Made by a program: the position numbers and the translations under genes
Part shown: positions 22,601 to 34,379 of the stretch, piece after piece
Layout: the number at the start of each line of letters is the position of its first letter
How positions within the stretch are numbered: the stretch's first letter is position 1
Notes under the pieces: generated by a model
The model's database searches: none
What the model was told of the DNA's origin: nothing
The model's input: the letters and a program-made list of their open reading frames with translations, nothing else
NCBI GenBank assembly: GCA_036365515.1
Contig: CM070873.1
Span: forward strand, 262,956,075-263,020,074
Reading direction: 5' to 3'
DNA from: Torymus aiolomorphi
Taxonomy: Eukaryota; Arthropoda; Insecta; Hymenoptera; Torymidae
Length of the DNA stretch: 64,000 bases

Positions 22601-22812
22601 CTGTTTACTTATCTGAAAGGAAATTTATTTTTAGAACACTCACTAAACTTGTAATGCGAAATCTTCCTAAAGACTCGTGTGTTACAGAAGATGTCATCAT
22701 GCTCTGTTTTGTTCGTACAAGAACTTATATTAGAGTTCGAGAAATCAATAAAAAATCACTTTCTGATGCGAAAAACAAAAGTGCTAAAAAAATTGCTAAG
22801 TTTCAGTATTAA
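22600..22812 (+). pseudogene. Probable C-terminal tail of a DNA transposase
   Basis: The frame reads GPVYLSERKFIFRTLTKLVM, then LPKDSCVTEDVIMLCFVRTR and TYIRVREINKK, then a Lys-rich end at a TAA. C-terminal tails with an aromatic-R-T/C-R-T-F/Y-x-R core followed by a basic stretch are common in THAP/P-element-like transposases. This fits the THAP-type start at 20394, 2.2 kb upstream, with element material inserted between. An AATAAA at about 22889 could be its polyadenylation signal. The frame extends upstream to 22480 through unrelated repeat sequence. The family assignment is tentative. Confidence 0.42.
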
Positions 22813-23198
22813 CATTATACATTATTATCACTTTACGTACACATTTGTATATATCTGTAACATATGCAAGTAAAATTGTTTTTCAAAAATAAAATTATTT
22901 ATTGAGCAAATTTTTTACATATTTTTTTGTTAATAACCTTGGTCCTATAAAACATTAAAGATTGAAATGAAAATCCTTTACAAAAATATCAAATAAAGAG
23001 TTAATTTAAAAAATAATCATTCTTTTGAAACGTTAATAAGTATTTTTTTACTGTCATTTTCATTTTTTTATTAGATTTTTTCAATAAGAAACATGTTATG
23101 TTTATTTAATAAGGAACTTGTTTAAAATCGCGGGTTCGTTCTTATTGGATAATTATCCAAAATGGTTCCCGCTTGGCCCAACGCGATGATTGGTTGAG
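22813..23198. other. AT-rich sequence after the transposase tail
   Basis: It contains AATAAA at about 22889 and a few poly-T runs. No terminal inverted repeat matching the far side of the THAP-type remnant was found, so the end of that transposon remains undefined. Confidence 0.4.
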
Positions 23199-23347
23199 CA
23201 TGTTCTTGTTCGTACACATAAGAATTGTGCACATATTAATTGTGCACACTTTAGTATTGGTATATATCTATATATTTAGATATGTACCAATGCTATCCGT
23301 GCACAATAAATATGTGCACAATCCTTATGTGCACAAACAAGAATATG
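23199..23347. repeat. 149 bp foldback built on TGTGCACA words
   Basis: The left arm (about 23199-23265) and right arm (about 23281-23347) pair over roughly 65 bases with few mismatches around a short AT loop. The arms carry three repeats of GTGCACA each (CACATAAGAATTGTGCACAT on the left, its inverse on the right). CATGTTCTTGT and ACAAGAATATG close the stem. It is probably a foldback miniature element. Confidence 0.85.
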
Positions 23348-24180
23348 CCATTGGTTGTTAGGTATGATGCGTACGAGCACATCTTGTTTTCCTTCCACCA
23401 TGTATCGTGTGCGTGTACCTACATGTAACAATACTTTGCCCTTATAAGATCGTTTTTAAAATACTTTTTTCTACAAAGTTATGTAGTTGCAATATCAGTA
23501 TTTTCTTCAATAATTAAATTTTGTACAGCATTTTAATCTTTTTTTTAAATAAATTATTAAAAATTATTTAAATAATTATTAAAATTATAAAAAATATAAG
23601 TATAAATTGTCAGATATTATTAAACTAAAGATTTTCAAACATAATTTTGTTTTTTATAGGTTATAAATTAAAGTTCCATCGAACTACAGACTGTACAATG
23701 AAAATTTCAACGCAGTTGATTGTTGAAAATTCCTGTGACTCTGTTTACCTTGACAGAGATTGCTGGCACAATTTTGAATATTTTAAGCTAAAAGTGTAGC
23801 AAAAGATACATTTTTATATTTAAATATATTTACAGGCTCGTGCATGTTTTCTGTAAACAAACAGATGTATCTTTGCAGGTTTTGAATATTTTTCAATTTT
23901 GATATCGTTAACTCCCTATGAAATTGCACAGCGAACAAAATGAGCCCTTCCAATTTTGAATCGGGTCAAAAACAAAAAAGATTTACATTGATTGCTGAAC
24001 TTTTTTTTTTAATTGGCGATATCTATTTTTGCAATATTGAAATTTCGTTGAAATTTTTTTTTTGTTAATTTATGAATCATATTATTATGTAATATCGTTT
24101 TTTACATTATACCATGTGAATAAACGATTGTAAACAAATTTTATTAATGCGACCAATTCTCACGGTGAAGCCACCTTCAA
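23348..24180. other. AT-rich stretch without recognised content
   Basis: No frame, RNA gene or repeat structure could be recognised here. Short poly-T and poly-A runs are scattered through it. Confidence 0.4.
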
Positions 24181-24356
24181 TCTCGCCTCACAACACATAT
24201 CACTCTCTCACTCTGTACATTTATATATATTTCGGCATTTCAATCTACGCGAACAAGCCGTTGAGTTTTCAAAACAACTAAAATTCACCGGCGTCGCATA
24301 AGGCTTGAGGTCGACCTAAATCGTAAACTATCACGACATTCCCTCGCGCGCGCAAA

Positions 24357-24404
<48 letters not shown>

Positions 24405-25097
24405 TCCTGTCTTTCCAACTTCGCCTCTTCCGTAGTTCACACGCGCGTGCAGCAATCCGGTATGGCAAATTCTCGCGCGTTTCAATAACTATTCGGCAGC
24501 AGCCGGTGCGCCCGCTCTCTACAACGACCATCGTTGACACTGTGAAGAATTTTTCCGTCGTCCTCGTCCGCTTCTTTCACCCTCCCGGAATTTTGTGTAC
24601 ACGTGCTGGCGCGGGCAATCGCGGCAGCTAGCGGCCAGGCGAAAAGGAGGAGGCGGACGGAATTCTCGGGGCGCGGTGAAAAACGACTTTTACTCTTTGA
24701 GGGAGGCAAGTTCGAAGGCAAGTGCCCTCAATTTCTCATCCATTTGCGAAGCGAGCGATGTGCTCCACTAGGGGACACGTCGCTGGCAGTGCGCGCGCCC
24801 GAGCTTTTCAGCAGGCGGTGAGGTCGCCGCACGCGACGAAATTTTTCCCCTTTAATCGAGCAACGACGACGAGTAATATCGGGCGCGCAAGCGCCTCGTA
24901 CCGAGAGGCAAAGAAGTACGGGAAACTCGCTGGTTTACGTGTGCTGCTGGTGGTGGTAGGTAGTGCCAGTGCTTAAGGTACTAGCACGGTGAAAAAGCCG
25001 CGACACGCGTTCCGGAGGAGGTGGAGGCGCATACTCGCCCCGTGCGACCGGGAAATTGAGAAGGAAGAAAGATCCGAGAGAGATAGAGATAGAGAGG

Positions 25098-25167
<70 letters not shown>

Positions 25168-25790
25168 GTGGTGAAATCCTGGGGAATATGAGACGGGATG
25201 AGCTATGCCTTTTTCGCTCGCAAATGAACTGTTTGCGCCGCTTGGGCCATTATTTTTTGTCAGGATAAAAGCCCCGCAAAAGTTATGCGCGTTCGTCCGG
25301 TTTGTGAGACGCGACCGTATATAAATACAAATTTATAATATTTACTGCGTGGAGTTCGGCTGTAATTAAACTGGACAAAACCGAGCGGTTAAATGTGTCT
25401 TTTTCATCATTCGCTGCGTTCAAATGGCAAAATGCTCCATTTTGTTAATTAAAAAGGCGCTCGCGTGATGCCCGTCAGACATCTGGCCATTAAAGTAAAT
25501 TAATCGTCGCGTAATATCATTCGACTAAAACAAAAATAAAAGAATCGATGTTGTCATAACTTATAAATAAATACCAGACTATACTAAAACAACTTAAACA
25601 CAAAAGAAAAACGAAAACAAAGTACGACGGTCTTTATCATCGATGCGCTTCGTGTGCGCTCTTCCGCATAAAAAATAACGACACTCTCGCGGATCATTGA
25701 AACTATTGCTGTAAACAGCATACTCTTTCTGTGTTGGAATATCATGATTTAGCAAAAAGAGTGCGCCGGCTGTTCTGTCGAATACACCCC

Positions 25791-25826
<36 letters not shown>

Positions 25827-26480
25827 GAGGAAGCAAAATGAGAAGCACGCGCTCTCTCTCGCGGAAGCGTAAAGACGCCGCTTCCGGCGCCGACGGTTGC
25901 TGCTGCACAGCAGCTCGCGGCGCGAGAAAAATCGATGTAATGGTGTAACGGCTGCTGCGGGTGTTGGCGTGGGTGCGTTTGCTCGCTCTCAGGCTCCTTA
26001 GCTCCCGCGCCGCCGGATTCGCGAGCATTATGCTGAATATCGAGTATATACGATCGTTCGGGGCGCCAAGTTTGCTGCCCCGTGCATGCGCCCGTGGGGA
26101 GTTATTATTCGCGCGTTCGCTCTCTCGCGGTACTGTAAGGATGGGGAAAGCGTGCCGCGACTAACACTCAACGAGAGTGAGAGAGGGGGGGGGGGGTTCC
26201 GAAAATCTGAGACGACGACGAAAGAGGAGGTTGGAGAAGGTGGTAAGAGGGATCGAAAGCATTTTTCTGACCTCCCGGAGTCTAGTGGCCTCCCTCACTC
26301 TCGTGCGCGCTGCGCTGAGACCGTTTCTCCAAACTGATGTGAAATTCAATTGTTCCAGCGCTAGCTCCTTTTCCCCCCGTCTGCAGCTGCGTTATGGTGG
26401 CTTTCTCGTGATTTTTCTTAATAATTTAAGAGGGTACTTTATTTTTGCGATCTCGTATAAATTCTGAATTTCCCTTTTCT
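24181..26480. other. CpG-rich non-coding block with GA/CT tracts
   Basis: It contains a CT tract (24360-24398), a long GA tract (25075-25163), a CA microsatellite (about 25795-25826) and a G run (26186-26196). Overlapping Arg/Ser-rich frames on both strands carry no known domain. Such GA-rich, CpG-rich sequence is typical of insect promoter and enhancer DNA, where GAGA-type factors bind, but no transcription start can be fixed. Confidence 0.45.
25075..25163. repeat. GA microsatellite, about 89 bp
   Basis: A GA run with two interruptions (GGG at about 25098 and AAA at about 25124). It is a purine strand with mirror symmetry, able in principle to form triplex DNA, and is a potential GAGA-factor array. 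Confidence 0.93.
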
Positions 26481-27233
26481 TCTTGCTGATTAAACATACT
26501 CGTCGAGCGAAATGAAATTTTTACGTATGCGAAATGAATGACGTATTCGTGGAACTGATTACTATGTAAAATGCATGTTAAAACATTATTATGCATTTTG
26601 TATATTACATGTAACTGGAATTATGTTTTCTGCGTAAAATATACGTTTTGCAATCATTGTACGACTGATTTGATTTAATACGAAATGTAATTATTGTAAT
26701 GTTTATTTGGTGAGAACGAATGAAAATCAAATGTAATAATCAAAAAAGAACGATAATTATAGTACGGGGATTCAATATTATGCTTTGTTTATAAACTGTG
26801 TTCATGAGCAATGACAAAATTTATTTACAATATCATTATCTATATATCTTTTTTGCACTTGCTCGAACGTAAACATAATAAAGCGAACCTACGTTAACCT
26901 GTATTTACTTCAGATTTTGTAATTTAATTTAATATACTGTTCGTTTATAGACAGTTAACATTAATTCGAATGAGATTATTCCGCATTACAATATTAACAA
27001 CATTTTCAGAATAACATTATTCGCTTGAATTAACCAGTTATGTCTTGTTAATAAACCTTAAAATAGTTCCAAAAATGTGCTTTCATTAAACGCTTGTTAG
27101 AATTCTTTTGCTCGACGTATTTTTTTCACATTCCATTATCACCTCTGAGAATATTTGCCATTACCGAATGATTATATTCATTGTAGCATTCAAAACAGAG
27201 CACTAACTGTATTTTTTCTCTCGCTGTTTTCAG
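26481..27233. other. AT-rich, intron-like sequence ending at a strong acceptor
   Basis: AT-rich sequence with no frame or repeat. Its end has the parts of a splice acceptor: a CTAAC branch-point match at 27203-27207, a pyrimidine tract, and CAG at 27231-27233, with the presumed branch A 27 bases before the cut. Confidence 0.45.
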
Positions 27234-27276
27234 GAGGGCGCTGGTGCATTCAGCGGAGCGCACGCCCCATGAGCCA
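27234..27276 (+). other. Candidate 43 nt internal exon
   Basis: This short segment is framed by a good acceptor (branch point CTAAC, pyrimidine tract, CAG at 27231-27233) and a consensus donor, GTAAGT, at 27277. It is GC-rich (GAGGGCGCTGGTGCATTCAG and onward) between AT-rich flanks, as exons often are. Two of the three frames are open across it. One reads RALVHSAERTPHEP; the other ends with an ATG-AGC just before the donor, so it could also hold a start codon. A length of 43 is not a multiple of three, so including or skipping it would shift the frame. I do not recognise the protein, and the host gene is not visible in the window. Confidence 0.45.
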
Positions 27277-28319
27277 GTAAGTACTGTGAATAACTTTTAA
27301 GACCGCGATTTAAATTCTTCTTTAACTTGTCCCGAGGAAAATGAAAAAAGTAACGAGACAAAAATAACGTCGTTGAACTTTTCGAATTGTACATGTAACG
27401 TTGAACACAAAAAAAACGAAGAAGAAGAAGGGCGCTAGAGGAGAAGCCCGAGGAAACGCGGGAAAGAAAGACGAGGAATGCGAGGAATTGGAATTCAAAA
27501 ACACGCCGTAAAAAATGAAGCCTGCAAAGGTACGGAAGAGGGACTGAGGCTGATAGGGAAGCAGATCCCCGTATATGTCGTAAAAGTGCGCGGCCGTCGT
27601 AAATGCATGACGTGATTCGTCGGCGCTAGCGCGTGAGCTTTTCAATTTTTCCGAAAGGTGTGTGTGTGTGTGCGCACCGCGCACAAGCTAGTAATCTGCG
27701 TGCAATCCGTTTCTTTTCACGATCAGCACAAATGGGCCAGCAATTACTCGGATGCTCGCGGGACGTGCGAAGGATACGAAGAGATTAGGGCGAGCGGAGT
27801 CGATTCCTCTGGCCCCATCTCCCGTCTCCTCTATATACTCTAACACGTCCGCGCATGTTTGCGCCACACGTGAGAGCGAGGAGAGATACGTGTCTATGGC
27901 CGTTCGTCTCTCTCTTCGCCCTTCCCCCGAAATGTATATACCTATCAGAGAGACAGACAGACAGGCATATACACGGGAGCAAAAAGAAAAGAGGGAGAGG
28001 TAGGGACGGACCGTTCGCCGGCAGATAAGTAACGCTTTTTACTGCTGGGCTCCGGGGCGTGACGTTCGTAAGAGATATTTCCAGCCCCGAGCTCTAGTCT
28101 CTCTCTCTCTCTCTCTCTCGGTTTACTCCGGATGCTGGGTCTCTCGTTCCCTCGTTTCCCGTACGCGCGCGTCTCGGCGAAATTTAATTGTAAAGTCGGA
28201 CTAGCTCTCGCCCCTTGCGCGTGTAGTCGGCTGCGAAAGTCACGTAAGCGCCTGCAAACCAAATAAGGAAGCGGGCCATTTTAGTGAGATTGTTTATTTA
28301 TTGGAATGCCTGAGAGTGG

Positions 28320-28382
<63 letters not shown>

Positions 28383-29715
28383 GGGAGCCTTGTTTTTTTA
28401 CCGGCACAAGGACACGTACGAGCCGGTGTGTTGTTTGTTAAAATGTTTTCGCCGAGGCGGATGATTTCCCCGGGAATTTTATTTTGTAATGAAAATTTAA
28501 TTTTAAATTATTTGATTCGCTCTGCAGGTCTTTCGCGAAACGCGTGGTTATAATATGAATTGTATATTTTTGAGCAAACCCTTTTTCGTTGGTTATCTCT
28601 CGCTGCGAATGAAAAGTCTGAAAAACAAATTTATGTAAGCGTATTTAGCGAAACAATGAATATGTGCCCCTGCATACTTGGAATTCTGACGCGGAATTAC
28701 AATATTCTATTGTAAAATGCAAGGTACGTGTAAATATATAAAACAATCCGGGATAAAAATCGATATTATTTCTCGTATACATAAATCAATTTACAATGCA
28801 CGAAGTTATTAATTTTTCCGAGCGCTCTCAAATATTTTTTCCGCACGATAAACATTTAATTGAATCTCCGATATTATGCAGCGCACGCACTTATCAGATT
28901 TGGAATACAATTATTGTATCACGTAATTTTGCGGTGCCGAGTACGCGCTATAGTTAATATGAGAGTGCAGCGCAGTTCGCTTACAGGTATATACGAGCGA
29001 TGGCACAAGCGTGTAAGTATGTAGAGTATCGGTCATTCGAATGACCACTGAGCGGCCAAATAATGTGTAGCTCGCCTGACCCCCTGTATCTACTGACAAG
29101 ACAGCAGCAGCCGCCCGGGCAGTAGTTACACGCGAATGTGGTCGGACGCCGTCGTGTGCGTATATATATATATATATATATATGCGTGAGAGCGGGCAAA
29201 CCGCATGTAACTACGTCACAACTATCGCTTCTTGACATGCGCGCACGTGATAGCGGAAAACTTCCCACCCAGCTGCCCCTTCCACGATGCTCCGCTGTTG
29301 TGCGCTGCCTCGCCTGATTTATCTATGTCAATTTGATTTGAAATTGAAAGTCAACACGCTTCATGGAGCGCGTGATTATTGCTGATTTGAAATGGTGGCA
29401 AAGTAGCTCTCTATCTCTATCGTTGTTCCGAGATGTACATTTTCATGTCGAAAATCAAAATGCGTCCACCTCTCTTTCTCTTTCTCTTCGCGAGCGAGGG
29501 AGCAACTATAGGGAGAGGGGGAATTTTACATGAATATGATAATGTTGAGATATTTTCGTTACCGGCGTCGCGTACAATAAGTTTATCCTGGAGAAAGGAG
29601 AAGTTTCCTTTTCACGGCTCGCTGATATATACAGACTCATATATGTGTACGAGCGAGCGCGTCGCGCATAGACGCGCGCGTGCGGGCGTTTTTTCCGCTC
29701 TCTCATGCGCGCGCC
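27277..29715. other. CpG-rich non-coding block
   Basis: After the donor at 27277 the sequence is largely CpG-rich with a GA tract (28325-28383), a CT run (28099-28119) and a TA run (29160-29182). Positions 28400-28900 are AT-leaning. No frame with a recognisable domain occurs on either strand. Confidence 0.4.
28325..28383. repeat. GA microsatellite, about 59 bp
   Basis: A GA run with one AAA interruption. It is the same type as the tracts at 25075, 45454 and 63406. Confidence 0.93.
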
Positions 29716-29813
29716 ATGAATACTGAATTCCCCCGGCAAACCGCAGAGCAGGCAGCGCATAAGAGCGCAGTCGACAAATGTGCCAGAGGAAGTTCCGACG
29801 AAGCTCGCGCGCG
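29716..29813 (+). CDS. Candidate first coding exon (33 codons, ends at GTAAGT)
   Basis: From the ATG at 29716 the frame is open for 98 nt (MNTEFPRQTAEQAAHKSAVD, then KCARGSSDEARAR) and reaches a consensus donor, GTAAGT, at 29814. The first in-frame stop is formed by the donor itself (G|TAA), as expected if the intron begins there. The composition looks protein-like, with mixed charged and small residues, and differs from the Arg/Ser-rich chance frames around it. An upstream ATG at 29705 in another frame gives a four-codon frame overlapping this start. No acceptor partner or homologous protein could be recognised, so a non-coding or chance origin remains possible. Confidence 0.33.
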
Positions 29814-30206
29814 GTAAGTTAGGCGAGAGGTAGTGTATGTATGTGTGTGTGTGTCGCGCTCGCTCGAGTTCCGCTCGAGTTGGAGTTCGCACACAGTGTC
29901 GACAGTGACCGCTGCCCGCTTACTCGGCCCCGCTCGGTTTCACCGATGTGCAGAGCTGCCGCCGCCGCCGCCGCCGCCGATGTCCCTCTCTCGGACGCGA
30001 AACTCGAAAACTCAAGCGCGCGCTCTCTCGGCGGGGGGTGCCGAGTGAAATAAAATCGATATGCCGCGCCCGAGTCTCTCTCTCTCGCTGGACTCTCGAC
30101 GCTGCTGCTGCTGCTAGTGCCCAGACAACCCCACTACTACCGCCACGCGCTTCCGGTGTGTCATCCGCTCTTTTAGTCCATCCTTTTACCTATACTGTTC
30201 TGGAGT

Positions 30207-30290
<84 letters not shown>

Positions 30291-30529
30291 GTTCATGTAC
30301 GCGCGCGAGAGGCAAGTGACGACTCGCTTTCTCTTTCTTTGTGTTGGATTGTAGTTGTGGTGTCGTCTATAGCTGAAAAAGACCAACCGGGTCCTGATAA
30401 TGAAAATCAAATTCGACTAGTCTTTTTTCTTTTGTTGACCACTAATTGATTTACTTTTAAAGCAATAGATGGACAGGTGAAAACCAGTTTCTCGTAAAAA
30501 TATATACTTCTCGTTTTATAATGGCTCTG
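29814..30529. other. CpG-rich block with CCG repeat and long CT tract
   Basis: It follows the candidate donor at 29814. It holds a GT run (29841-29854), a CCG trinucleotide run (29955-29979), a GCT run (30099-30116) and a CT tract (30211-30286). No recognisable frame. Confidence 0.45.
30211..30286. repeat. CT microsatellite, 38 uninterrupted units
   Basis: A pure CT run of 76 bases. Leu-Ser and Arg-Glu frames through it are artefacts. Confidence 0.97.
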
Positions 30530-30945
30530 CCTTTTTACAGTAAAAGAAAAACTTATTGTAAGAGAATTATTTGAATCTCCGGGGAGCGTATCTTGGGGTA
30601 TAGGAGGTATGGAAATAATTAACAGCTTCTCGTTTCTTAAATAGGTTGGTTTATTAAAAGAAGAAATTGGAGTATTAGAAGTACTGTACAAAATTGAAGG
30701 ATCGTCCGTCGCGCACGCGGTTAGCAACCGGACTGGCGCAGATCGCCGGCGTCGCCACGGCCTCCCGCTTGGGCCTTCGGAACGGACTAATCATAGGCTT
30801 CGTTACATTTCTCAGCCTGGAAACTATCAGCCCTTAGACTCATATAGTCATTGTAGACTTATGACACGCTGCGCACAGCGCCGCTCAGATCTCCTCGTCG
30901 GCACGATGGAATGGGGAGCAGAGCGCTCTTCGCGAGTTTCCAGGT
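30530..30945 (-). repeat. Dispersed repeat, minus copy (partner at 12.4-12.8 kb)
   Basis: On the minus strand it starts near 30945 with TCGCGAAGAGCGCTCTGCTC and CCATTCCATCGTGCCGACGA, and later GAAGGCCCAAGCGGGAGG and GGTTGCTAACCGCG, all matching the plus copy at 12390. It then runs into a 106-residue frame (to 30407) containing SNTPISSFNKPTYLRNEKLL and PIPQDTLPGD. The same frame is detectable but stopped in the other copy. Conservation of the frame across two copies suggests former coding capacity; the protein is not recognised. Confidence 0.7.
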
Positions 30946-33900
30946 TTCCCGAGAATTCATAACGTTCGACAACAATTCTCAAAATAGTGGAAAAATCCCG
31001 TTTATCTCTCTTTTTTCCTACATTATTTTCCGTAATTAAACTTTTTATTTAAATTCATCTTAATATCAATCCTAGAAAAAACCCATTTAGAAATATGACG
31101 TTCTTGCGCAAACGTTGTAACAACACGGTTTTTATTGCACTTTCGACTTTTATTTGTTCTTGCTCGTACTTTTTGGTCCCTTTTATGGCATTTGTACAAA
31201 CACACACACGCATACACACACACATACACACGCACACACACACATACACGCGCACACATCCACACATACCTTAAGCCTTTTTGATCTTCCTGTTTTCCCA
31301 TGTCGCTTTCTGCCTTAACTTTTCCCTGTCCCCCTCTCCCGTCCCGCCAGCTTTTTTTGTATTTTCTCTTTCTGTCCTTCGTCTCGCTTCTTAGTTCGAC
31401 GTCCCATGGAATGTACAGAGATAGCGAGGGATTACGCGGGAGCCTTTTTATTTTGCGAGAGTGCAACGTGACGAGAATAAATGGCGGGCACACATACCAT
31501 CGCTCAAAACAGACTAGTGCCCCACACGCCACGCCCTTCACATATACTCGATCCTGCCCTATGGAATCCCACGCTCGGGTGAATGTGATTTTTTCCCTTC
31601 TTGTTGTTTCAACCCTTTAGCCGCCGCGTGTGTGTGTGTGTGTATATACATACACACACACACACGCGCGCGCGTTTCTCTTTCGTCCCGCGGACACAAC
31701 GATGATAAAAGCTTTGCTTGTTTGATATTTATGATCCTTTCCTCACAGATAAAAATCGTGTTTTACTTATAAAAGCTCGACGAAAGCATCCTCCCTAAAA
31801 TCCTTGAGCCGTCATTAAGATACGCCTAATTGATCGCGGTCTGTGAAAGTGCGCGATGACAAGAAGAAGACGCATTCCGGCCAGTGTATCTCCACTATAC
31901 TCGACAGAGAGTAGAAAAAGCGCAGGGAAGCTCTGTTAATTAAGCCGACAGGCGGGCAGGCGGGAGCATGCGTTGCTGCAACGGCGTTCCACCCGAGGAC
32001 TACTCGCTTCCGCGCGCATTCCTGAGCTTACCGAGCGATCAAGACGGATGAAGTGCAAGGCGACACGATCCGCGCGCGCGGAAGCCACGATGACAAATGG
32101 ACTGTCGCAATGGCAAAGATAGAACGTTTCTTCCACGGCTCCTGCCGCCACCGGCGTTTTCTTCTAGCGGGCTTCCCCCGCGCTTAGACTCCTTGCTCTC
32201 TCCCTCTCCCCCAAATGATGGATTCTTATTCGCTTTTGTTCTCTCTCTCTCTCTCTCCCCCTCTCCGCCTTAACCTTTTTCGTCGTCGTGGAGCAAAATT
32301 TTTATAGACCGTCGAGCGTAATTCGACGACAGCCACTGTGCCGGGATCCATTACTCGCGAGCGAAATTCTCGAGCGGGCCAGTGGTATATACATATAGCT
32401 ATGTATACGAGGTAGCATTCGCAGGCTATTTCGAATTCCGCGCCGGTGGCCCCATTTGCATAAGGCTGCAGCAGCAGCGTGTCGCTCGTCAATGCGCGCG
32501 GAGGCATTCGCGATTCGAGACTCGTTTGCCGCGAGAAAAGTAGACCTCTCCCCCTTGCGCGCGCCTGTTACTTTTATACGCGGATATCGGGCTCTCTCAA
32601 GACTACTGCCGATACGCCATTTATTTCGGCCGTGAGCACCGGAATTCCTCGCCCTCTCGAGTGTATAGAGTAGTAGTGCGAACGAACTACTACACACTAC
32701 AGCTCCACTCTTTCTCTCCCTCTCTCCTTTCTCCGCAATTGAAATTTCATAATAAATGTCGAGTCGCGTCGAACTTTTACCCGCGCGGCTTTATTTATGG
32801 ACTGCGCGCGCGCCCAAGGTGGGTGTATTTTCTCCGACTTCGAGATAGATAAATCCCCGGGCGATTATTTCGCGCGCGAACGCCGCCGCCCCCCTCGTCG
32901 CGGCTTTTGTCAAAGGGCGCGGAGAGAAAACGTAGTTCTGCGTGATTTAGCAGATGGGAATGGCTTATAAATGGGCCGTTTTCCAGGAGAAATTGAGCCT
33001 TTGTTTGGGAATTATATCAGTTTTTCAGCCGGGTGCTATTGGTTCAAAAATTACCTCCGACTCTCGGCACGGCAGCTGCAGTCGCGCGCCACAATGGCAC
33101 GACGGGCCCTTTATCGCATAACAGCGTCACGTAGCGCGCCCCGAGACTCGACTGACTCTCTTTTCGCTCTCGCATTGCTCTCCCTCCTTTTCTCTTTTTT
33201 CCGCTAACGCCGCGAGCCTCTGTGTGTGGGGGTGTGGGCGAGCGTGGCTGTTTGACCTGACCCAGGGCGGCAAAAGGGAGAGAGGGAGAGAGAGAGAGAG
33301 AGATGAAACTGGCGAACGAGCTCTGTACAGGGCTCTGCCACTTGACCAGGAGAGCTAGACGAATCGAGATCAAAGACGGACTCGGGTGAGAAGGCCGAAA
33401 AAATAAAAGTCGCTCCGTTCCAGAAGGGGGCAACAATGCGAGAGAGCCAGTCCGAGTGAGTAAGAGAGGGGAAGAGAGAACTCGGCGAACGTGATGAGTG
33501 CAAGGAGGGACGAACGGAACGAAGTGCAGAGGAAAATGAGAGGAAAGAGTCGGAGCTCCGCGTTCCCTACTGCCTCCCGCACCTCTACACTGCAACAGCC
33601 AACGTGTTCGCTCGCCTCCGTTTGAGAGCTTGTATTTACTCATTCCGATTCCTTTCCGCCTCACCGTCGAATTCCCGCGGCATTCTACGACGCGCAACGC
33701 CGCGTACGTACTCTGGCACACATAGGGAGAGGGAGTGAGCGCAGCAGCAGCAGGCAATAACTGCGCGCGGAAAACTAACTTAGTCTCTCGACTGCGCCAT
33801 ACCGCGCGGATAGATTTGCTCATCTGCCTTTGCATCAGTTCCCCCTCCCCCTCTGTGCGCGCATTAGCTCCGGCGAGCCGAGCGCACGAGCTCACTTCAG

Positions 33901-34379
33901 AAATTGAATGGCATACATGCCCCAGCTCGCTCTCTCCCGTCGCTCGCTCGAGCGAAAATTGGCATTTCGAAATATTTCGCGCCCCTGCGGCTTGAACGCT
34001 CGCGAGCTTCGAACAATTTCTCGTTACGCCGTACTGCTGCGCTGTGCGTTACCCAGTGCGTCCGGCGGGCCGTGCGCGCGCGCTAAGCCCCGAGGAAAAT
34101 CGTTTTCGTTAACGTCTACTTGCACCATGGTGTGGGCTGCGATAGTGTGCATCGAACGTTTCCGGAATGCAATTTGAGTTGTATCAAACCTACCTGACAG
34201 ACATTTTAAACATTTTGAACACTCGCGCGAGACCAAGGAGCCGTTACTTTTCCCACGCGAAGTATGAGCGTATCTTTGCAAAACGTTTGTTCGGGATTGA
34301 AGTACCCGAAGTGTCCGCCAGATGGCAAGCACCGACGAGCAACCTTCTATGAAAAATACTTCAATGAGTATACATATAG
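30946..34379. other. CpG-rich non-coding block
   Basis: Contains a CA-rich run (31199-31262), a GT/CA/CG run (31629-31672) and GA/CT runs (32240-32257, 33285-33303). The longest frame of the window (33044-33895, minus, 283 residues) lies here. It is Ser/Arg/Pro/Leu-rich, overlaps other open frames and has no domain, so I treat it as chance. Minus-strand donor-like GGTATGTG at 31268 follows a GC-normal frame, but nothing else supports a gene. Confidence 0.4.

Noticed and set aside
27228..27250. CTCF-like site (AGGAGGGCGCTGG)
   Set aside because: It matches only part of the CTCF core and overlaps the splice acceptor and exon candidate, which explain the sequence better. One partial match has no weight.
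30186..30410. Arg-Glu and Leu-Ser dipeptide frames at GA/CT tracts here and elsewhere
   Set aside because: Pure microsatellite translation with no unique sequence on either side that resembles a protein.
31023..31541. 172-residue minus frame followed by a donor-like GGTATGTG
   Set aside because: Its C-terminal half is CA-repeat translation (Cys-Val-rich) and the rest has no recognised domain. The donor alone is not enough.
33044..33895. Longest open frame of the window (283 residues, minus strand)
   Set aside because: It is Ser/Arg/Pro/Leu-rich, overlaps several other open frames in CpG-rich DNA, and shows no domain, signal or splice support. Long chance frames are expected at this composition.
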